This document shows positions 7,151 through 15,732 of a stretch of DNA of 45,114 nt, piece by piece. How positions within the stretch are numbered: position 1 is the stretch's first letter; every line of letters starts with the position of its first letter. Source of the DNA: Candidatus Zipacnadia bacterium (GTDB taxonomy: Bacteria; Armatimonadota; Zipacnadia; Zipacnadales; UBA5352); the NCBI GenBank assembly GCA_029820295.1, contig JALGVA010000040.1, positions 1 through 45,114 of the forward strand, written 5' to 3'. Position numbers and translations under genes: made by a program. Below the pieces are notes generated by a model. It searched no databases. It saw nothing but the letters and a program-made list of their open reading frames with translations, and was not told the origin of the DNA.

Positions 7151-8353
7151 ATGCCCGACGAACCGCTGACGGTTCTGGTCAAGCCCGCCGGCCCGGACTG
7201 CAACCTGGCCTGCAGCTACTGCTTCTACCGCGACAAGAGCGCCCTGTGGCCCGACGCCCCGCGCCATCGCATGAGCGAGGAGACGCTGCGCGAGCTGGTG
7301 CGCAAGTACATGAACTACCACGACGGCACCGTCCCCTTCGCGTGGCAGGGCGGCGAGCCCACGCTGATGGGCCTGGACTTCTTCAAGCGCGCGGTCGAGT
7401 TCCAGCAGCTCTACGGGCGCCCCGGCCAGGCGGTCTCCAACAGCCTGCAGACCAACGCCATCCTGCTGGACGACCCGGCCTGGGCGCGCTTCCTGCGCGA
7501 GTACAGGTTCCTGGTGGGTGTGAGCATCGATGGCCCGGCTGAGGTGCACGACGTCTTCCGCGTCACGCACGCGGGTGAGGGCTCGCACGCGCGCGTGGTG
7601 GCGGCGCTGGAGACGCTGCTCGCGCACGAGGTTGAGGTCAACATCCTGACGATGGTCCAGCCCGAGAACATCCATCGCCCTGCCGAGACTTACGAGTATC
7701 TGTTGTCGCTGGGCGTGGACTTCCTGCAATTCATCCCGCTGGCCGAACCGCGCCCCGACGGATCCGGCCTGATGCCCTTCAGCATCGACCCGGCCGACTA
7801 CGGCCGCTTCCTGTGCGAGGTCTTCGACCTGTGGCAGGCGGAGCAGCCGCGGCCGGCCTACGTGCGCATGTTCGACGACGCACTGGCGGTGGTCATGGGC
7901 TTCGACCACCCGACCTGCATGTTCGGCCCCGCGTGCGGCCCGTACTTCGTGGTCGAGCACAACGGGGACATCTTCGCCTGCGACTTCTTCGTCGAGGAGC
8001 AGTGGCGCTACGGCAACATCCACGAGTTGGAGTTCCACCACATCCCGCGCCTGGAGCTTTACCAGCGCTTCCGCGCGCGCAAGACCGCCGGCCTGGACGA
8101 GTGCGCGCGCTGCGAGTGGTTCAGCATGTGCCACGGGGGTTGCCCGAAGTACCGCGTGATGCTCGGCGACGCGGCGCGACCGACCTACTTCTGCGAGGCC
8201 TATCGCATGTTCTTCGAGCACTCACACGACCGCCTGCGGGAGATGGCAAAGCGGCTCAACGCGCGGCGAGCCGCGGAGGAGCAGGGCATCGGTCGCAACG
8301 ACCCCTGCCCGTGCGGGAGCGGGCGCAAGTTCAAGGACTGCTGCATGGCCTGA
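7151..8353 (+). CDS. Anaerobic sulfatase-maturase-type radical SAM/SPASM protein with SEC-C tail
   Basis: A 400-residue cytoplasmic Fe-S enzyme. The radical SAM motif CNLACSYC has Cys 17, 21 and 24. WQGGEPTLMGLDFF, LQTNAILLD, VGVSIDGP and LQFIPL follow in the order seen in anaerobic sulfatase-maturing enzymes, which turn an active-site Cys or Ser of sulfatases into formylglycine. The C-terminal SPASM domain has the expected cysteines (CMFGPACGPYF, CARCEWFSMCHGGCPKY, FC). The last 22 residues are a SEC-C zinc motif (GRNDPCPCGSGRKFKDCC). ATG at 7151 is preferred over 7118 because GGAGTGA precedes it and the 7118 start lies inside the upstream gene. No sulfatase is present in the window, so its client is elsewhere or is a different peptide. 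Confidence 0.88.
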   Translation: MPDEPLTVLVKPAGPDCNLACSYCFYRDKSALWPDAPRHRMSEETLRELVRKYMNYHDGTVPFAWQGGEPTLMGLDFFKRAVEFQQLYGRPGQAVSNSLQTNAILLDDPAWARFLREYRFLVGVSIDGPAEVHDVFRVTHAGEGSHARVVAALETLLAHEVEVNILTMVQPENIHRPAETYEYLLSLGVDFLQFIPLAEPRPDGSGLMPFSIDPADYGRFLCEVFDLWQAEQPRPAYVRMFDDALAVVMGFDHPTCMFGPACGPYFVVEHNGDIFACDFFVEEQWRYGNIHELEFHHIPRLELYQRFRARKTAGLDECARCEWFSMCHGGCPKYRVMLGDAARPTYFCEAYRMFFEHSHDRLREMAKRLNARRAAEEQGIGRNDPCPCGSGRKFKDCCMA

Positions 8354-8433
8354 GACCGATCGACCACGGTACACGCGAGGGCGCCGGCCACCGATCGCCA
8401 CCGACGGACAGGTTCCGCGTGTCGAGGTCGCGC

Positions 8434-10086
8434 CTACAGGCCCAGCAGGCCGACGATGGCGCCGATCGTCCACAGAGCGTTGCGGAAGTCGCCCCAGTTG
8501 AAGCCGGCGCGTTCCTGCCAGGGGATGAAGACCACGTCGCCCTCCTCCAGCGCCAGGTCCTCGGGGACCTCCTCGTCGTGTATGTGCGCGAAGTCGCGCT
8601 CGATGAACTGCGTCTCGCCATCGGGCCCCACGCGTACCACGGTCACCTGCGAGAGGTCGCCATTCTGCTGGTTCGCGAAGCGTGAGACGATGTCGAAGAG
8701 CGTCAGATCGGGCAGCAGGGGCACCGGGCCGGCGGTGGTGGTGGCGCCTAACACGTAGATGGTGTTGAGTTCGGGGATGACCACGATGTCGTCGGGCTGC
8801 AGCGAGATGTTCTGCGTCATGTCGCCCTCGTCCATCACCGCGCGCATGTCCGCGACGATGCGCTCGTCCTCGCGATAGACGTAGGTGCGGCGCAGATCGG
8901 CGAGTTCGGTAGGGCGCGCGGCCGTCAGCAGGCGCAGCAGATCCCGCTGCTGCTCCTCGCGGATGTTGATGACCCCGGGGTATTGCACCGCGCCCAGGAT
9001 CAGCACTGTCTCGGGGGCGGCGCGCGGCACCAGCACGACATCCCCGGGATTCACCATGAGGTTGTACCGCATCTCCCCGCGCATGAGCAGCGCCTCGAGG
9101 TCGAGCGGGATGGCGCCCTCGGGCGTGATGAGCTGGCCGTGAGCGAGGTCCGCGTCCTCGGTGACGCTGCCCGCGCGCGCCAGCGCCTCGAGCACGGTCA
9201 CCGGCTCCCCGATCTCGAAGGTCGCCGGGGCGCGCACCTCGCCCAGCACGGAGATCTTACCCGCCTGGCGCACCACCAGGACATCGCCCGCGCGCAGCTC
9301 GAGATTCTGGCTCAGATCACCCTCTTGCAGCAGACGGCGCAGGTCGATGCTGGTCGGGGGCGCGCCGGCGCGGATGAGCAGCGCCGAGCTGCGGTCGGCG
9401 CTGGTGGTCAGGCCGCCGCCGAGTCGGCTGATCGCGTGCAGCACGGTCACGCGCTCCCCCAGCGGCAGCACCATCTCGCCGGGGTGGACCACCTCACCGA
9501 GCACGGCGATGCGGTCCTGCAGGCGCGAGACGTAGATGATGTCGCCGTAGCGCACCGGCTCGAAGGCGGGGATGGGCCGGTCGGACCTGAGGCCGGACAG
9601 ATCGAGCACGCGCGGCTCGTAGGCCGAGTTGGTCACCCGCACATTGCGCAGGTCGGCGCTGAGCAGCGGCCCGGCGCTGGAGAGCGCATCCGCCACTGTG
9701 GCGCCGAAGGGCAGCACCCGCGGGCCGACGTGCTCGACCTCGCCCGCCACATAGACCTTGCGCTCGGAGGCCAACTCGTTGAGCGCCACGGTCACCACCG
9801 GCCGGCGGATCATGCGCCGCAACTCGGTGCCGATGGCCACCTCGGCCTCACTCAGGGGCAGGCCGCCCACCGCGATGTTGCCCACCAGGGGCATCGCCAG
9901 CGTGCCCGCGGGCCCCACACGGTAGGCGCCGCTCAACTGTTCCTCGTCGAATACGGTGATCTCGAGCACGTCGCCCGGGGAGATCAAGTAGTCCTGCAGG
10001 TCGGCCTGGGCGTGGGCCCGGGGGGGAGGAGCGATGAGCAGGAGTGCAACCGCTGCCGCCGCGAGGTGCGGTGTCGATGGCCTCAT
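8434..10086 (-). CDS. Polysaccharide export protein with multiple SLBB domains
   Basis: A 550-residue exported protein of the Wza/GumB class, which forms the periplasmic-to-outer-membrane channel for exopolysaccharide. Residues 1-27 are a signal peptide (ends RAHAQ). Residues about 30-110 are the Poly_export domain (YLISPGDVLEITVF). Five SLBB repeats follow, each marked by a strand such as VYVAGEV, IAVLGEVVHPG, ISVLGEVRAP, VLILGAVQYPG and IYVLGATT. The C-terminus is a short hydrophobic segment (ALWTIGAIVGLLGL), perhaps the outer-membrane helix. This is longer than Wza (about 380 residues) because of extra SLBB units. It stands alone, without glycosyltransferases or a Wzc kinase nearby. The start at 10086 is fixed by a near-consensus promoter that ends just before it. 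Confidence 0.88.
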   Translation of the reverse strand: MRPSTPHLAAAAVALLLIAPPPRAHAQADLQDYLISPGDVLEITVFDEEQLSGAYRVGPAGTLAMPLVGNIAVGGLPLSEAEVAIGTELRRMIRRPVVTVALNELASERKVYVAGEVEHVGPRVLPFGATVADALSSAGPLLSADLRNVRVTNSAYEPRVLDLSGLRSDRPIPAFEPVRYGDIIYVSRLQDRIAVLGEVVHPGEMVLPLGERVTVLHAISRLGGGLTTSADRSSALLIRAGAPPTSIDLRRLLQEGDLSQNLELRAGDVLVVRQAGKISVLGEVRAPATFEIGEPVTVLEALARAGSVTEDADLAHGQLITPEGAIPLDLEALLMRGEMRYNLMVNPGDVVLVPRAAPETVLILGAVQYPGVINIREEQQRDLLRLLTAARPTELADLRRTYVYREDERIVADMRAVMDEGDMTQNISLQPDDIVVIPELNTIYVLGATTTAGPVPLLPDLTLFDIVSRFANQQNGDLSQVTVVRVGPDGETQFIERDFAHIHDEEVPEDLALEEGDVVFIPWQERAGFNWGDFRNALWTIGAIVGLLGL

Positions 10087-10096
10087 GATACCGGTG

Positions 10097-10125
10097 ATTG
10101 TAGGCCGCCCCCTGCGGTGTGTCAA
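10097..10125 (-). promoter_or_regulatory. Near-consensus promoter giving a leaderless mRNA
   Basis: On the minus strand TTGACA (10125-10120) is followed after exactly 17 bp by TACAAT (10102-10097). The predicted transcription start is near 10090, only about 4 nt before the ATG at 10086, and no Shine-Dalgarno sequence precedes that ATG. The promoter therefore predicts a leaderless transcript for the export protein. It also rules out the longer frame starting at 10125, which would place the promoter inside the gene. Confidence 0.75.
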
Positions 10126-10164
10126 GCGCCGGTCACCGGGCGCGGCTGCGGCGCCTGGGCTCGC

Positions 10165-10851
10165 TCAGTTACGCGAGAACGGCACGTCATCGCCGTCATC
10201 GACGAGGCCGAGGCTCTCCAGCTTCCTGCGGGCGGCGGCCAGCACGCGGTAGTGGGCGATCTCCTTGCCCAGCAGGGGCAGCGCCATCTGCAGCCGCCGT
10301 GCGAGCGACGTGGCCTCCAGCATCTCCTGCTGCACCTGGAAGCTGGTCTGCAGGTTGGCGGCGATGGCGTAGGAGAGGTCCACCGGATCGTCGGGCACCT
10401 CGGGCTCGACGCTGTGCGCGCCCATCATGGTCATCACCAGGCGCATCAGCTCCTTGAGTTGCTCACGCGCCCTGACGATAACCGCCTCCTCGGCCGGGGA
10501 GACGGCGTCGCTGTCCTCGAGGATCACCACGTCCGCGCGCAACACCGGCATGGCGCGCTGCACGGTGTCGATGCGGAAGCGGGGGCCGCCCTGCACCAGC
10601 ACCATGCTGCTGCCGTCGGGCAGCTTCGTCACCTCGGCGACGCGCGCCACGGTGCCGACCTCATGGGGGATCGCCGGCCCGCCGACCTCGCGGCCGGCGC
10701 GCAGCAGCGCCACGCCGAAGAGCCCGTCGGTCTCCAGGCACTCGTCGAGCATCTCGCGGTAGCGCTGCTCGTGGATGTACACGGTCGCGGGCGCTCCGGG
10801 GAAGAGCACCGTGTTGAGCGGCATGATCGGGAAGTTCTCGCGGGTCGGCAT
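10165..10851 (-). CDS. LON substrate-binding domain protein
   Basis: A stand-alone LON N-terminal domain protein of about 228 residues, without the ATPase and protease parts of Lon. The N-terminus FPIMPLNTVLFPGAPATVYIHEQRY is diagnostic, followed by GLFGVALLR, EVGTVARV and GGPRFRI strands and a C-terminal helical bundle. Stand-alone LON proteins are common in bacteria and thought to bind unfolded substrates; their exact role is open. The start is uncertain: ATG at 10851 fits the domain boundary, while a GTG at 10887 would add 12 residues, and neither has a strong ribosome binding site. It is divergent from the RtcB-like gene across a roughly 135-170 bp gap holding two AGTACT palindromes (10890 and 10979). 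Confidence 0.85.
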   Translation of the reverse strand: MPTRENFPIMPLNTVLFPGAPATVYIHEQRYREMLDECLETDGLFGVALLRAGREVGGPAIPHEVGTVARVAEVTKLPDGSSMVLVQGGPRFRIDTVQRAMPVLRADVVILEDSDAVSPAEEAVIVRAREQLKELMRLVMTMMGAHSVEPEVPDDPVDLSYAIAANLQTSFQVQQEMLEATSLARRLQMALPLLGKEIAHYRVLAAARRKLESLGLVDDGDDVPFSRN

Positions 10852-11022
10852 CGGCGTCGGGCCCACCCCTTCCGCTCGCGCGTCCACTTAGTACTACGAC
10901 GCCCGCGCACGGACTCCTCCATCGGGTAGCGCACAACCTTCGCGCCGCCTGCAGAGGTCTTCGGCGAGCCCGCGCAGAAGTACTAGGCGCGATAGTTACA
11001 TCGCCGCGCGAGGAGTCACGCC

Positions 11023-12222
11023 ATGGCCGGAGCGGGCGCCGATCCCATGCTGCAGCGTGCCACTGAACACATCTTCTCGATGGGACTGGGCGACGTCGCC
11101 GCCGAGATGAGCGAGCGCAACATGACCTACGGCCTCGCCAAGATCCATCACGTGCTCGCCGAACTGGGCCACGCGCCCGACGCCACCTTCATCGCCACCC
11201 CCGACCTGACCATCACCCGCAACGAGGCGCGCTGGCAGGCCGGAGTCGGCTACGGTGGCAAGATCACGTGGGGCGGCGGCGAGCGGCCGGTGGTCTTCCT
11301 CGACGTGAAGCCCAACTGCTGCGGGATGCTGGTCGGCGGGCTCGCGGAGCTGCCGCCGCTGGCGGACGTCGCGCGCCGGCTCGACGCCATGCTCGAGGAC
11401 CACGCGCAGCTCGACGGCGTGGACATCGACTGGGACATCGGCACCGGCAACCACTTCGTGGACCTGATGGCGGTAGAGACGCTGGCGCCCGACGTGGACC
11501 TGCCGCGCTGGTGTTTCGTGATGCACTTCTCGGGCGAGGAGCTGCGCGGCGACAACGCGCTGGGGATGGGCCTGTACTGGGACTACAGCGCCGAGATCCG
11601 CCGACGCATGCGCGTCTTCGAGACGCCCTGGGGGCCCTGCCGCACGCTGCTTGACGATGACGCCTTCGAGTACTGGGAGTTCTTCCGCCGCGCCGAGCGG
11701 TTCACGCGCCGGCGCCGGCAGATGGCGGCCGAGCGCCTCTTCGATGACTTCACGGTCATCGCCAACCTGCACCACCAGGGGCTCGTGAGCGCGAACGCCA
11801 TGCTCCTGGGCTGCCAGGACACCTCGGGGGGCGGCCTGGCGCCGGTGATGCTGCGCGAGGCCACGCCGGGCTATCTCTTCCGGCCGCTGCCCAACCTCAC
11901 CGACCCGGTCATCGAGCTGCTGGGCTGGACCGAGCGCGCGCGCGAGCACGGGGTAATCGAGCAGCTCCGCGCGGCCAACGTCATCCCGCACGGCGCGGGC
12001 TACATGCTCCCCGGAGTGTCACACGTGGCCGCAGTGCATGAGTTCGACGGCCGGCGCTACTACGAGGTCGAGGCGACCGAGGGCGGCGTGCGCATCGTGC
12101 TGGGCACCCCGCGCGACCTCACCTACGCCTACCGCGGTCGGCGCGTGATCCTCGCCAGCGCCGAGTACCGCCTGGGCGAGATCGCCGCCCGCCTGCAGCC
12201 GCGCTCGGTGCTCAAGGCGTAG
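11023..12222 (+). CDS. Divergent RtcB-like protein
   Basis: A 399-residue soluble protein I would first have called unknown, but short motifs occur in the order of the RNA ligase RtcB: PNCCGML (98-102, where RtcB has DxGCGM), GTGNHFVD (141-147; RtcB GxGNHFxE), VMHFSGEE (166-172; RtcB HSGSRG), LHHQG (249-253; RtcB HHN) and PHGAG (322-326; RtcB SHGAGR, whose His carries the guanylate). The possible metal ligands C100, H144, H168 and H250/251, and the nucleotide-accepting H323, are all kept; the first Asp is Asn and the Glu after GNHF is Asp. The PGSMG motif is not recognisable. No archease gene is nearby. GGAG 8-11 nt upstream supports the ATG at 11023. It could ligate RNA or have drifted to another substrate. 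This call rests on motif order only. Confidence 0.55.
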   Translation: MAGAGADPMLQRATEHIFSMGLGDVAAEMSERNMTYGLAKIHHVLAELGHAPDATFIATPDLTITRNEARWQAGVGYGGKITWGGGERPVVFLDVKPNCCGMLVGGLAELPPLADVARRLDAMLEDHAQLDGVDIDWDIGTGNHFVDLMAVETLAPDVDLPRWCFVMHFSGEELRGDNALGMGLYWDYSAEIRRRMRVFETPWGPCRTLLDDDAFEYWEFFRRAERFTRRRRQMAAERLFDDFTVIANLHHQGLVSANAMLLGCQDTSGGGLAPVMLREATPGYLFRPLPNLTDPVIELLGWTERAREHGVIEQLRAANVIPHGAGYMLPGVSHVAAVHEFDGRRYYEVEATEGGVRIVLGTPRDLTYAYRGRRVILASAEYRLGEIAARLQPRSVLKA

Positions 12223-12228
12223 GCGCCG

Positions 12229-12876
12229 CTACTCCGCCGGCCCTGCGAACATGCGGTACTCCGCCGGGTCGATGCCCACCTGCCAGAGGAGCTGCGCGGC
12301 GCGCAGCCGGTAGCCCTGCGCGATCGCCGCACGCTCTTCGTCGGTGTCGGCGTCCGCCATGCCCTCTGCGTACTCCACTACCGCGGCCCAGGTCGGGTTG
12401 TTGGCGATCGCCCACACGGCAAGCTGGGCCACAGCACGCGGCGGCATCGACCTGCCGATCTCCGCTGTGACCGCCGCCATGCGCGGCTCCGGGCAACGCA
12501 CCGGCACCATGCGATTGTAGCGCGTGGGGGCGGGCAGCTCCAGGTTGGTGCACGCGGTCGGCACCTCGAAGTACGCCACGGCGCGCCGGGACAGGTCGAT
12601 GGGCACCCAGCCCAGCGTGGTCATCCCCTGCAGGCCCTCCTGCTGGGCCCAGAACTGCGTCCCCGGTTCGAGCATGATCTGCTCAGGGCCGAAGGCGCTG
12701 CGCCGGATGCGCCCGGTCACCGACCGGTCGCCGTTGCCGTAGAAGACCGCCTCCACCTGCCCGGTGGCAAGCGCATCCATCAGCTCCATGGGAGTGTTGT
12801 CGCGCGCCTGGACCGCCGCGGCCACTGCGAGCAGCGCCAGCGCACACACCGCAACCATGATGCCCGTCCGCTTCAT
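12229..12876 (-). CDS. Hypothetical secreted protein
   Basis: A 215-residue protein with a clear signal peptide (residues 1-24, ending AVQA). The rest is a small mixed domain. Residues 27-60 (PMELMDALATGQVEAVFYGN..SVTGRIRR) look like a strand-rich module, and the C-terminal 70 residues are helical. It carries an odd pair of Cys (109 and 128) that could form a disulfide. I do not recognise a family. GGAGGTG sits 5 nt before the ATG. A perfect 8-bp palindrome lies just upstream of that site. Its 3' end is only 6 bp from the end of the convergent RtcB-like gene. Confidence 0.7.
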   Translation of the reverse strand: MKRTGIMVAVCALALLAVAAAVQARDNTPMELMDALATGQVEAVFYGNGDRSVTGRIRRSAFGPEQIMLEPGTQFWAQQEGLQGMTTLGWVPIDLSRRAVAYFEVPTACTNLELPAPTRYNRMVPVRCPEPRMAAVTAEIGRSMPPRAVAQLAVWAIANNPTWAAVVEYAEGMADADTDEERAAIAQGYRLRAAQLLWQVGIDPAEYRMFAGPAE

Positions 12877-12891
12877 CTCATCCACCTCCGG

Positions 12892-12910
12892 CAGACCGCA
12901 GAGCGGTCTG
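12892..12910. promoter_or_regulatory. Perfect 8-bp palindrome near a start codon
   Basis: CAGACCGC, 3 nt (AGA), GCGGTCTG. It lies immediately upstream of the ribosome binding site of the minus-strand secreted protein, so it could be an operator or a 5'-UTR hairpin. A related palindrome (AGACCGC..GCGGTCT core) occurs at 26887-26904. Confidence 0.45.
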
Positions 12911-13086
12911 ACCATGCCTGCCGTCACTGGTCTTGGACGCGCGGGGCGCTCGCGAAGTTTCACCCGGCACGCGCCCATGCGGCGGCTTGCGGGCATGGGA
13001 GGAAGGGGGCCGGGGCCGCCTCGGGGAAGAACCTCCCGTCGCGAGCCCGGACCGCCCGACCCTGCCGCGCCATGGAGGCGCCTGCC

Positions 13087-14292
13087 ATGCGACTGCTCTT
13101 CCTGACGGCCATCGTGGCCGTGCTTGCCGGCGCGGCGGCACACGCCGCCGACATCGCCGCAGACGACGTGATGCTCAAGATCGAGATGCAGAGCTGGGGC
13201 CAGTCGCGCGGCCTGAGCCCGGTGGGCGCCGACGAGGCCTCGGACGGCGTGGCCATGGCGCTGGCGGGCGACGCCAGCGCGGTCGGCGCGCTTGAGCTGC
13301 CCGCCGGCGACTACACGCTGGTGCTGTGGGCGACCGCCCCCGCGGGCGACGCCGACGGCTTCTTCGTCGAGATCAACGGCGCGCGCACCCGTCTGCTGGG
13401 GCGCATCGGGAGTTGGGGCACGCTGTCGCTGCCCTTTACCGTCGCGCAGGCCGGGCCGGTCACGATCCAGATCATCGGCCAGGAGCCCGGGCTGACCATC
13501 GACCAGATCGCGGTGGTGCGCGGCGCCTACCCCCAGGGCGAGATCGACTACGCCGACATCCCCGGTGAGACCACCGGCGAGAGCATCGGCCTGGAGGACA
13601 TCCCGCGGCTGAGCGCGCCGTGCGAGCTGGCGGCGCTGCCCGACGCCCCCTTCGAGGCGGACGCCACCACGGTCTTCCACGAGAGCTTCGACGCCCCGTG
13701 TGCCGGCGTGGTCGGCGACCACCGGTGGACCGAGGAGGGGCGCTGGGGCCAGGCGCTGATCCTGGACATGCCCGACGGCCGCTTCGACATCGATGCCGCG
13801 GAGTTGGGCATCGCCGAGCGGGGCACTATCGAGTGGTGGGTCAAGCCCCGCCCGGCCGCGCGCGTGTGGTGGGATCAGGGCTGGCACTATTTCCTGCACC
13901 TCGAGCCCGCGACCGCGGATGGTGTGCAGATCGACGTGAGCAAGTACCGCACCTCGCTCGAGACGTGGATCACGCTCGACGGCCGGCCCTACGCGCTTGA
14001 TGAGGGCATCAACGAGACCACGCAGATGGGAACCAGCGGCCTCAGCATCGAGGACTGGCATCACATGCTGGTGTCCTGGGACCTGAGCGGCGAGCGCCAG
14101 TGGCTGTGGGTGATGACCGACGGCGTGGGCACGCAGAGCTTCTTCCCGCGCAGCTTCGAGCCGTCGGCATTCGCCCGCATCGAGGTCGGCAACACGCCGT
14201 CGGACTGGGATGTGCCCTACCTGCCCATGGACGGCGCCATCGATGAGCTGCGGGTGAGCAACGTCTCGGTCAGGGAGCGTCTCGCACAGTAA
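13087..14292 (+). CDS. Secreted LamG-type (concanavalin-like) protein
   Basis: A 401-residue exported protein with signal peptide MRLLFLTAIVAVLAGAAAHA. Residues about 25-140 form a beta-sandwich reminiscent of carbohydrate-binding modules (GDYTLVLWATAP, GFFVEING, ITIQIIG-like strands). Residues about 190-395 are a LamG/concanavalin A-like domain (RGTIEWWVKPR, EDWHHMLVSWDLSGE, MDGAIDELRVSN). No catalytic motif is seen. It probably binds glycan for the pectate lyase that follows 20 bp later. ATG at 13087 is chosen over 13072 because GGAGG (13074-13078) lies 8 nt before it and lies inside the longer frame. It is the first gene of a four-gene operon. Confidence 0.78.
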   Translation: MRLLFLTAIVAVLAGAAAHAADIAADDVMLKIEMQSWGQSRGLSPVGADEASDGVAMALAGDASAVGALELPAGDYTLVLWATAPAGDADGFFVEINGARTRLLGRIGSWGTLSLPFTVAQAGPVTIQIIGQEPGLTIDQIAVVRGAYPQGEIDYADIPGETTGESIGLEDIPRLSAPCELAALPDAPFEADATTVFHESFDAPCAGVVGDHRWTEEGRWGQALILDMPDGRFDIDAAELGIAERGTIEWWVKPRPAARVWWDQGWHYFLHLEPATADGVQIDVSKYRTSLETWITLDGRPYALDEGINETTQMGTSGLSIEDWHHMLVSWDLSGERQWLWVMTDGVGTQSFFPRSFEPSAFARIEVGNTPSDWDVPYLPMDGAIDELRVSNVSVRERLAQ

Positions 14293-14312
14293 CGCCGCCG
14301 GAGGTGATTGAC

Positions 14313-15716
14313 GTGCGCAGAGCAATCGTGATGGTCGCACTGGCCGCGCTGATGGTCTCGCCGGCGTGCGCACTCGACGAGGCGCTGGTGCAGCAGGCCG
14401 AGGACGCCCTGCGCCAGGCGACGCAGTACCTGACCGAGAACGCCGCCATCCACGGCGGCTACGCCGGATCGTACCTCGCCGACCTGAGCGACCAGTGGGG
14501 CGAGGGGCACATCACCGGCACCATGAACTGGGTGCAGCCGCCGGGGAGCCCGAGCACCGGCTTCGCCTTCCTCACCGCCTACGACGCCACCGGTGACGAC
14601 TACTTCCTGCAGGCGGCGAAGCAGGTGGCGGACTCGCTCGTGTGGGGCCAGCTCGCGGTGGGCGGCTGGGACTACAACATCGACTTCTCGCCCGAGGGCG
14701 AGCAGCGCTGGTTCTACCGCCACAACGTCGGCGCTGATGATGAGGCCCTGACCTCCGGGCGCAATGTCGGCACCATGGATGACAACGTCACCCAGCACTG
14801 CACGCGCCTGCTCATGGCCGTGGACATGGCGCTCGATCAGCAGGACCAGACCATTCATGAGGCCGCCATGGCGGCGCTCGAGTTCATCCTGGAGGCCCAG
14901 TACGACACGGGCGGCTGGCCGCAGCGCTATCCGCTCTCAGGGCGGGGTTACAGCGACTTCGTGACGCTCAATGACAACACGCTTCGCGACTGCGCGGACG
15001 TGATGGCCATCGCCTGGCATAACTACGGCGACCAGCGCTACTTCGACGCCGTGGTGCGCTGCGGCGAGTTCCTGGTTAACGCGCAGCTCCCCGAGCCCCA
15101 GGCCACCTGGGCGCAGCAGTATGACCAGGACCTCAAGCCCGGCTGGGCGCGCCGCTTCGAGCCGCCCGCAGCGTGCGGCGGCGAGAGCGTGGGCGCGATG
15201 CGCCTGCTGATCGACATCGCGGTCTTCACCGGCGATGAGCGCTTCCTTGCCCCCCTGCCCGGCGCCATCGACTGGTTCCGGCGCTCGCAGCTCCCCAACG
15301 GCCGCTGGGCGCGCTTCTACGAGCTGAAGACCAACCGCCCGCTGTACTTCTACGCAGAAACCTATCGCCTGACCTACGACCCCTCCAACCCGCCCACGCA
15401 CTACAGCTTCGAGAGCGGCTACTTCAACGAGCGCATCGCGGAGCAGTACGAGCACATCATGGACGTCGGCCTGGCCGCGTACATCGAGGAGCGCGAGGCC
15501 AGCACGCCGCCGACCGGCGCAGATGCGATTGCGCGCGCCGAGGGCATGGAGGACACGGTTCGCGAGGTGCTGGCCGCGCGGACCGAGAACGGCGTGTGGC
15601 TGCGCAAGGGCGGCTACGGCGGCGCCGATGTGCTGCACCTGGACATGCGGACCGTGCAGTCGCGGATGCGCACGCTCTCGCAGTACGTGCGGCTCGCGCG
15701 CAGCGGCGGGCAGTGA
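14313..15716 (+). CDS. Pectate lyase, polysaccharide lyase family 10
   Basis: A 467-residue exported enzyme (signal peptide 1-20) that cleaves polygalacturonate by calcium-dependent beta-elimination. The (alpha/alpha) toroid fold and family motifs are clear: TMDDNVT (154-160), GGWPQRYPL (200-208), TLNDNT (218-223), TWAQQYD (265-271), WARRFEPPA (278-286) and GRWARFYELKTNRPLYF (330-346). The Asp and Arg in these blocks match those used for catalysis in PL10. The length fits a PL10 catalytic module with about 100 extra C-terminal helical residues. GTG at 14313 is the start because GGAGGTG ends 6 nt earlier; a GTG at 14304 lies inside that site. It is followed after 16 bp by a dehydrogenase. Confidence 0.9.
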   Translation: MRRAIVMVALAALMVSPACALDEALVQQAEDALRQATQYLTENAAIHGGYAGSYLADLSDQWGEGHITGTMNWVQPPGSPSTGFAFLTAYDATGDDYFLQAAKQVADSLVWGQLAVGGWDYNIDFSPEGEQRWFYRHNVGADDEALTSGRNVGTMDDNVTQHCTRLLMAVDMALDQQDQTIHEAAMAALEFILEAQYDTGGWPQRYPLSGRGYSDFVTLNDNTLRDCADVMAIAWHNYGDQRYFDAVVRCGEFLVNAQLPEPQATWAQQYDQDLKPGWARRFEPPAACGGESVGAMRLLIDIAVFTGDERFLAPLPGAIDWFRRSQLPNGRWARFYELKTNRPLYFYAETYRLTYDPSNPPTHYSFESGYFNERIAEQYEHIMDVGLAAYIEEREASTPPTGADAIARAEGMEDTVREVLAARTENGVWLRKGGYGGADVLHLDMRTVQSRMRTLSQYVRLARSGGQ

Positions 15717-15732
15717 TGCCCGGAGGCCGATC

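Noticed and set aside
8983-10929. 648-codon open frame on the plus strand
   Set aside because: It lies antisense to the export and LON genes and has no sensible domain.
10890-10985. Two AGTACT palindromes as operators between the LON and RtcB-like genes
   Set aside because: The six-base cores are too short to call without other copies.
12877-14373. Long minus-strand extension of the small secreted protein at 12229-12876
   Set aside because: It mirrors the LamG gene; the true start is marked by GGAGGTG and a signal peptide.
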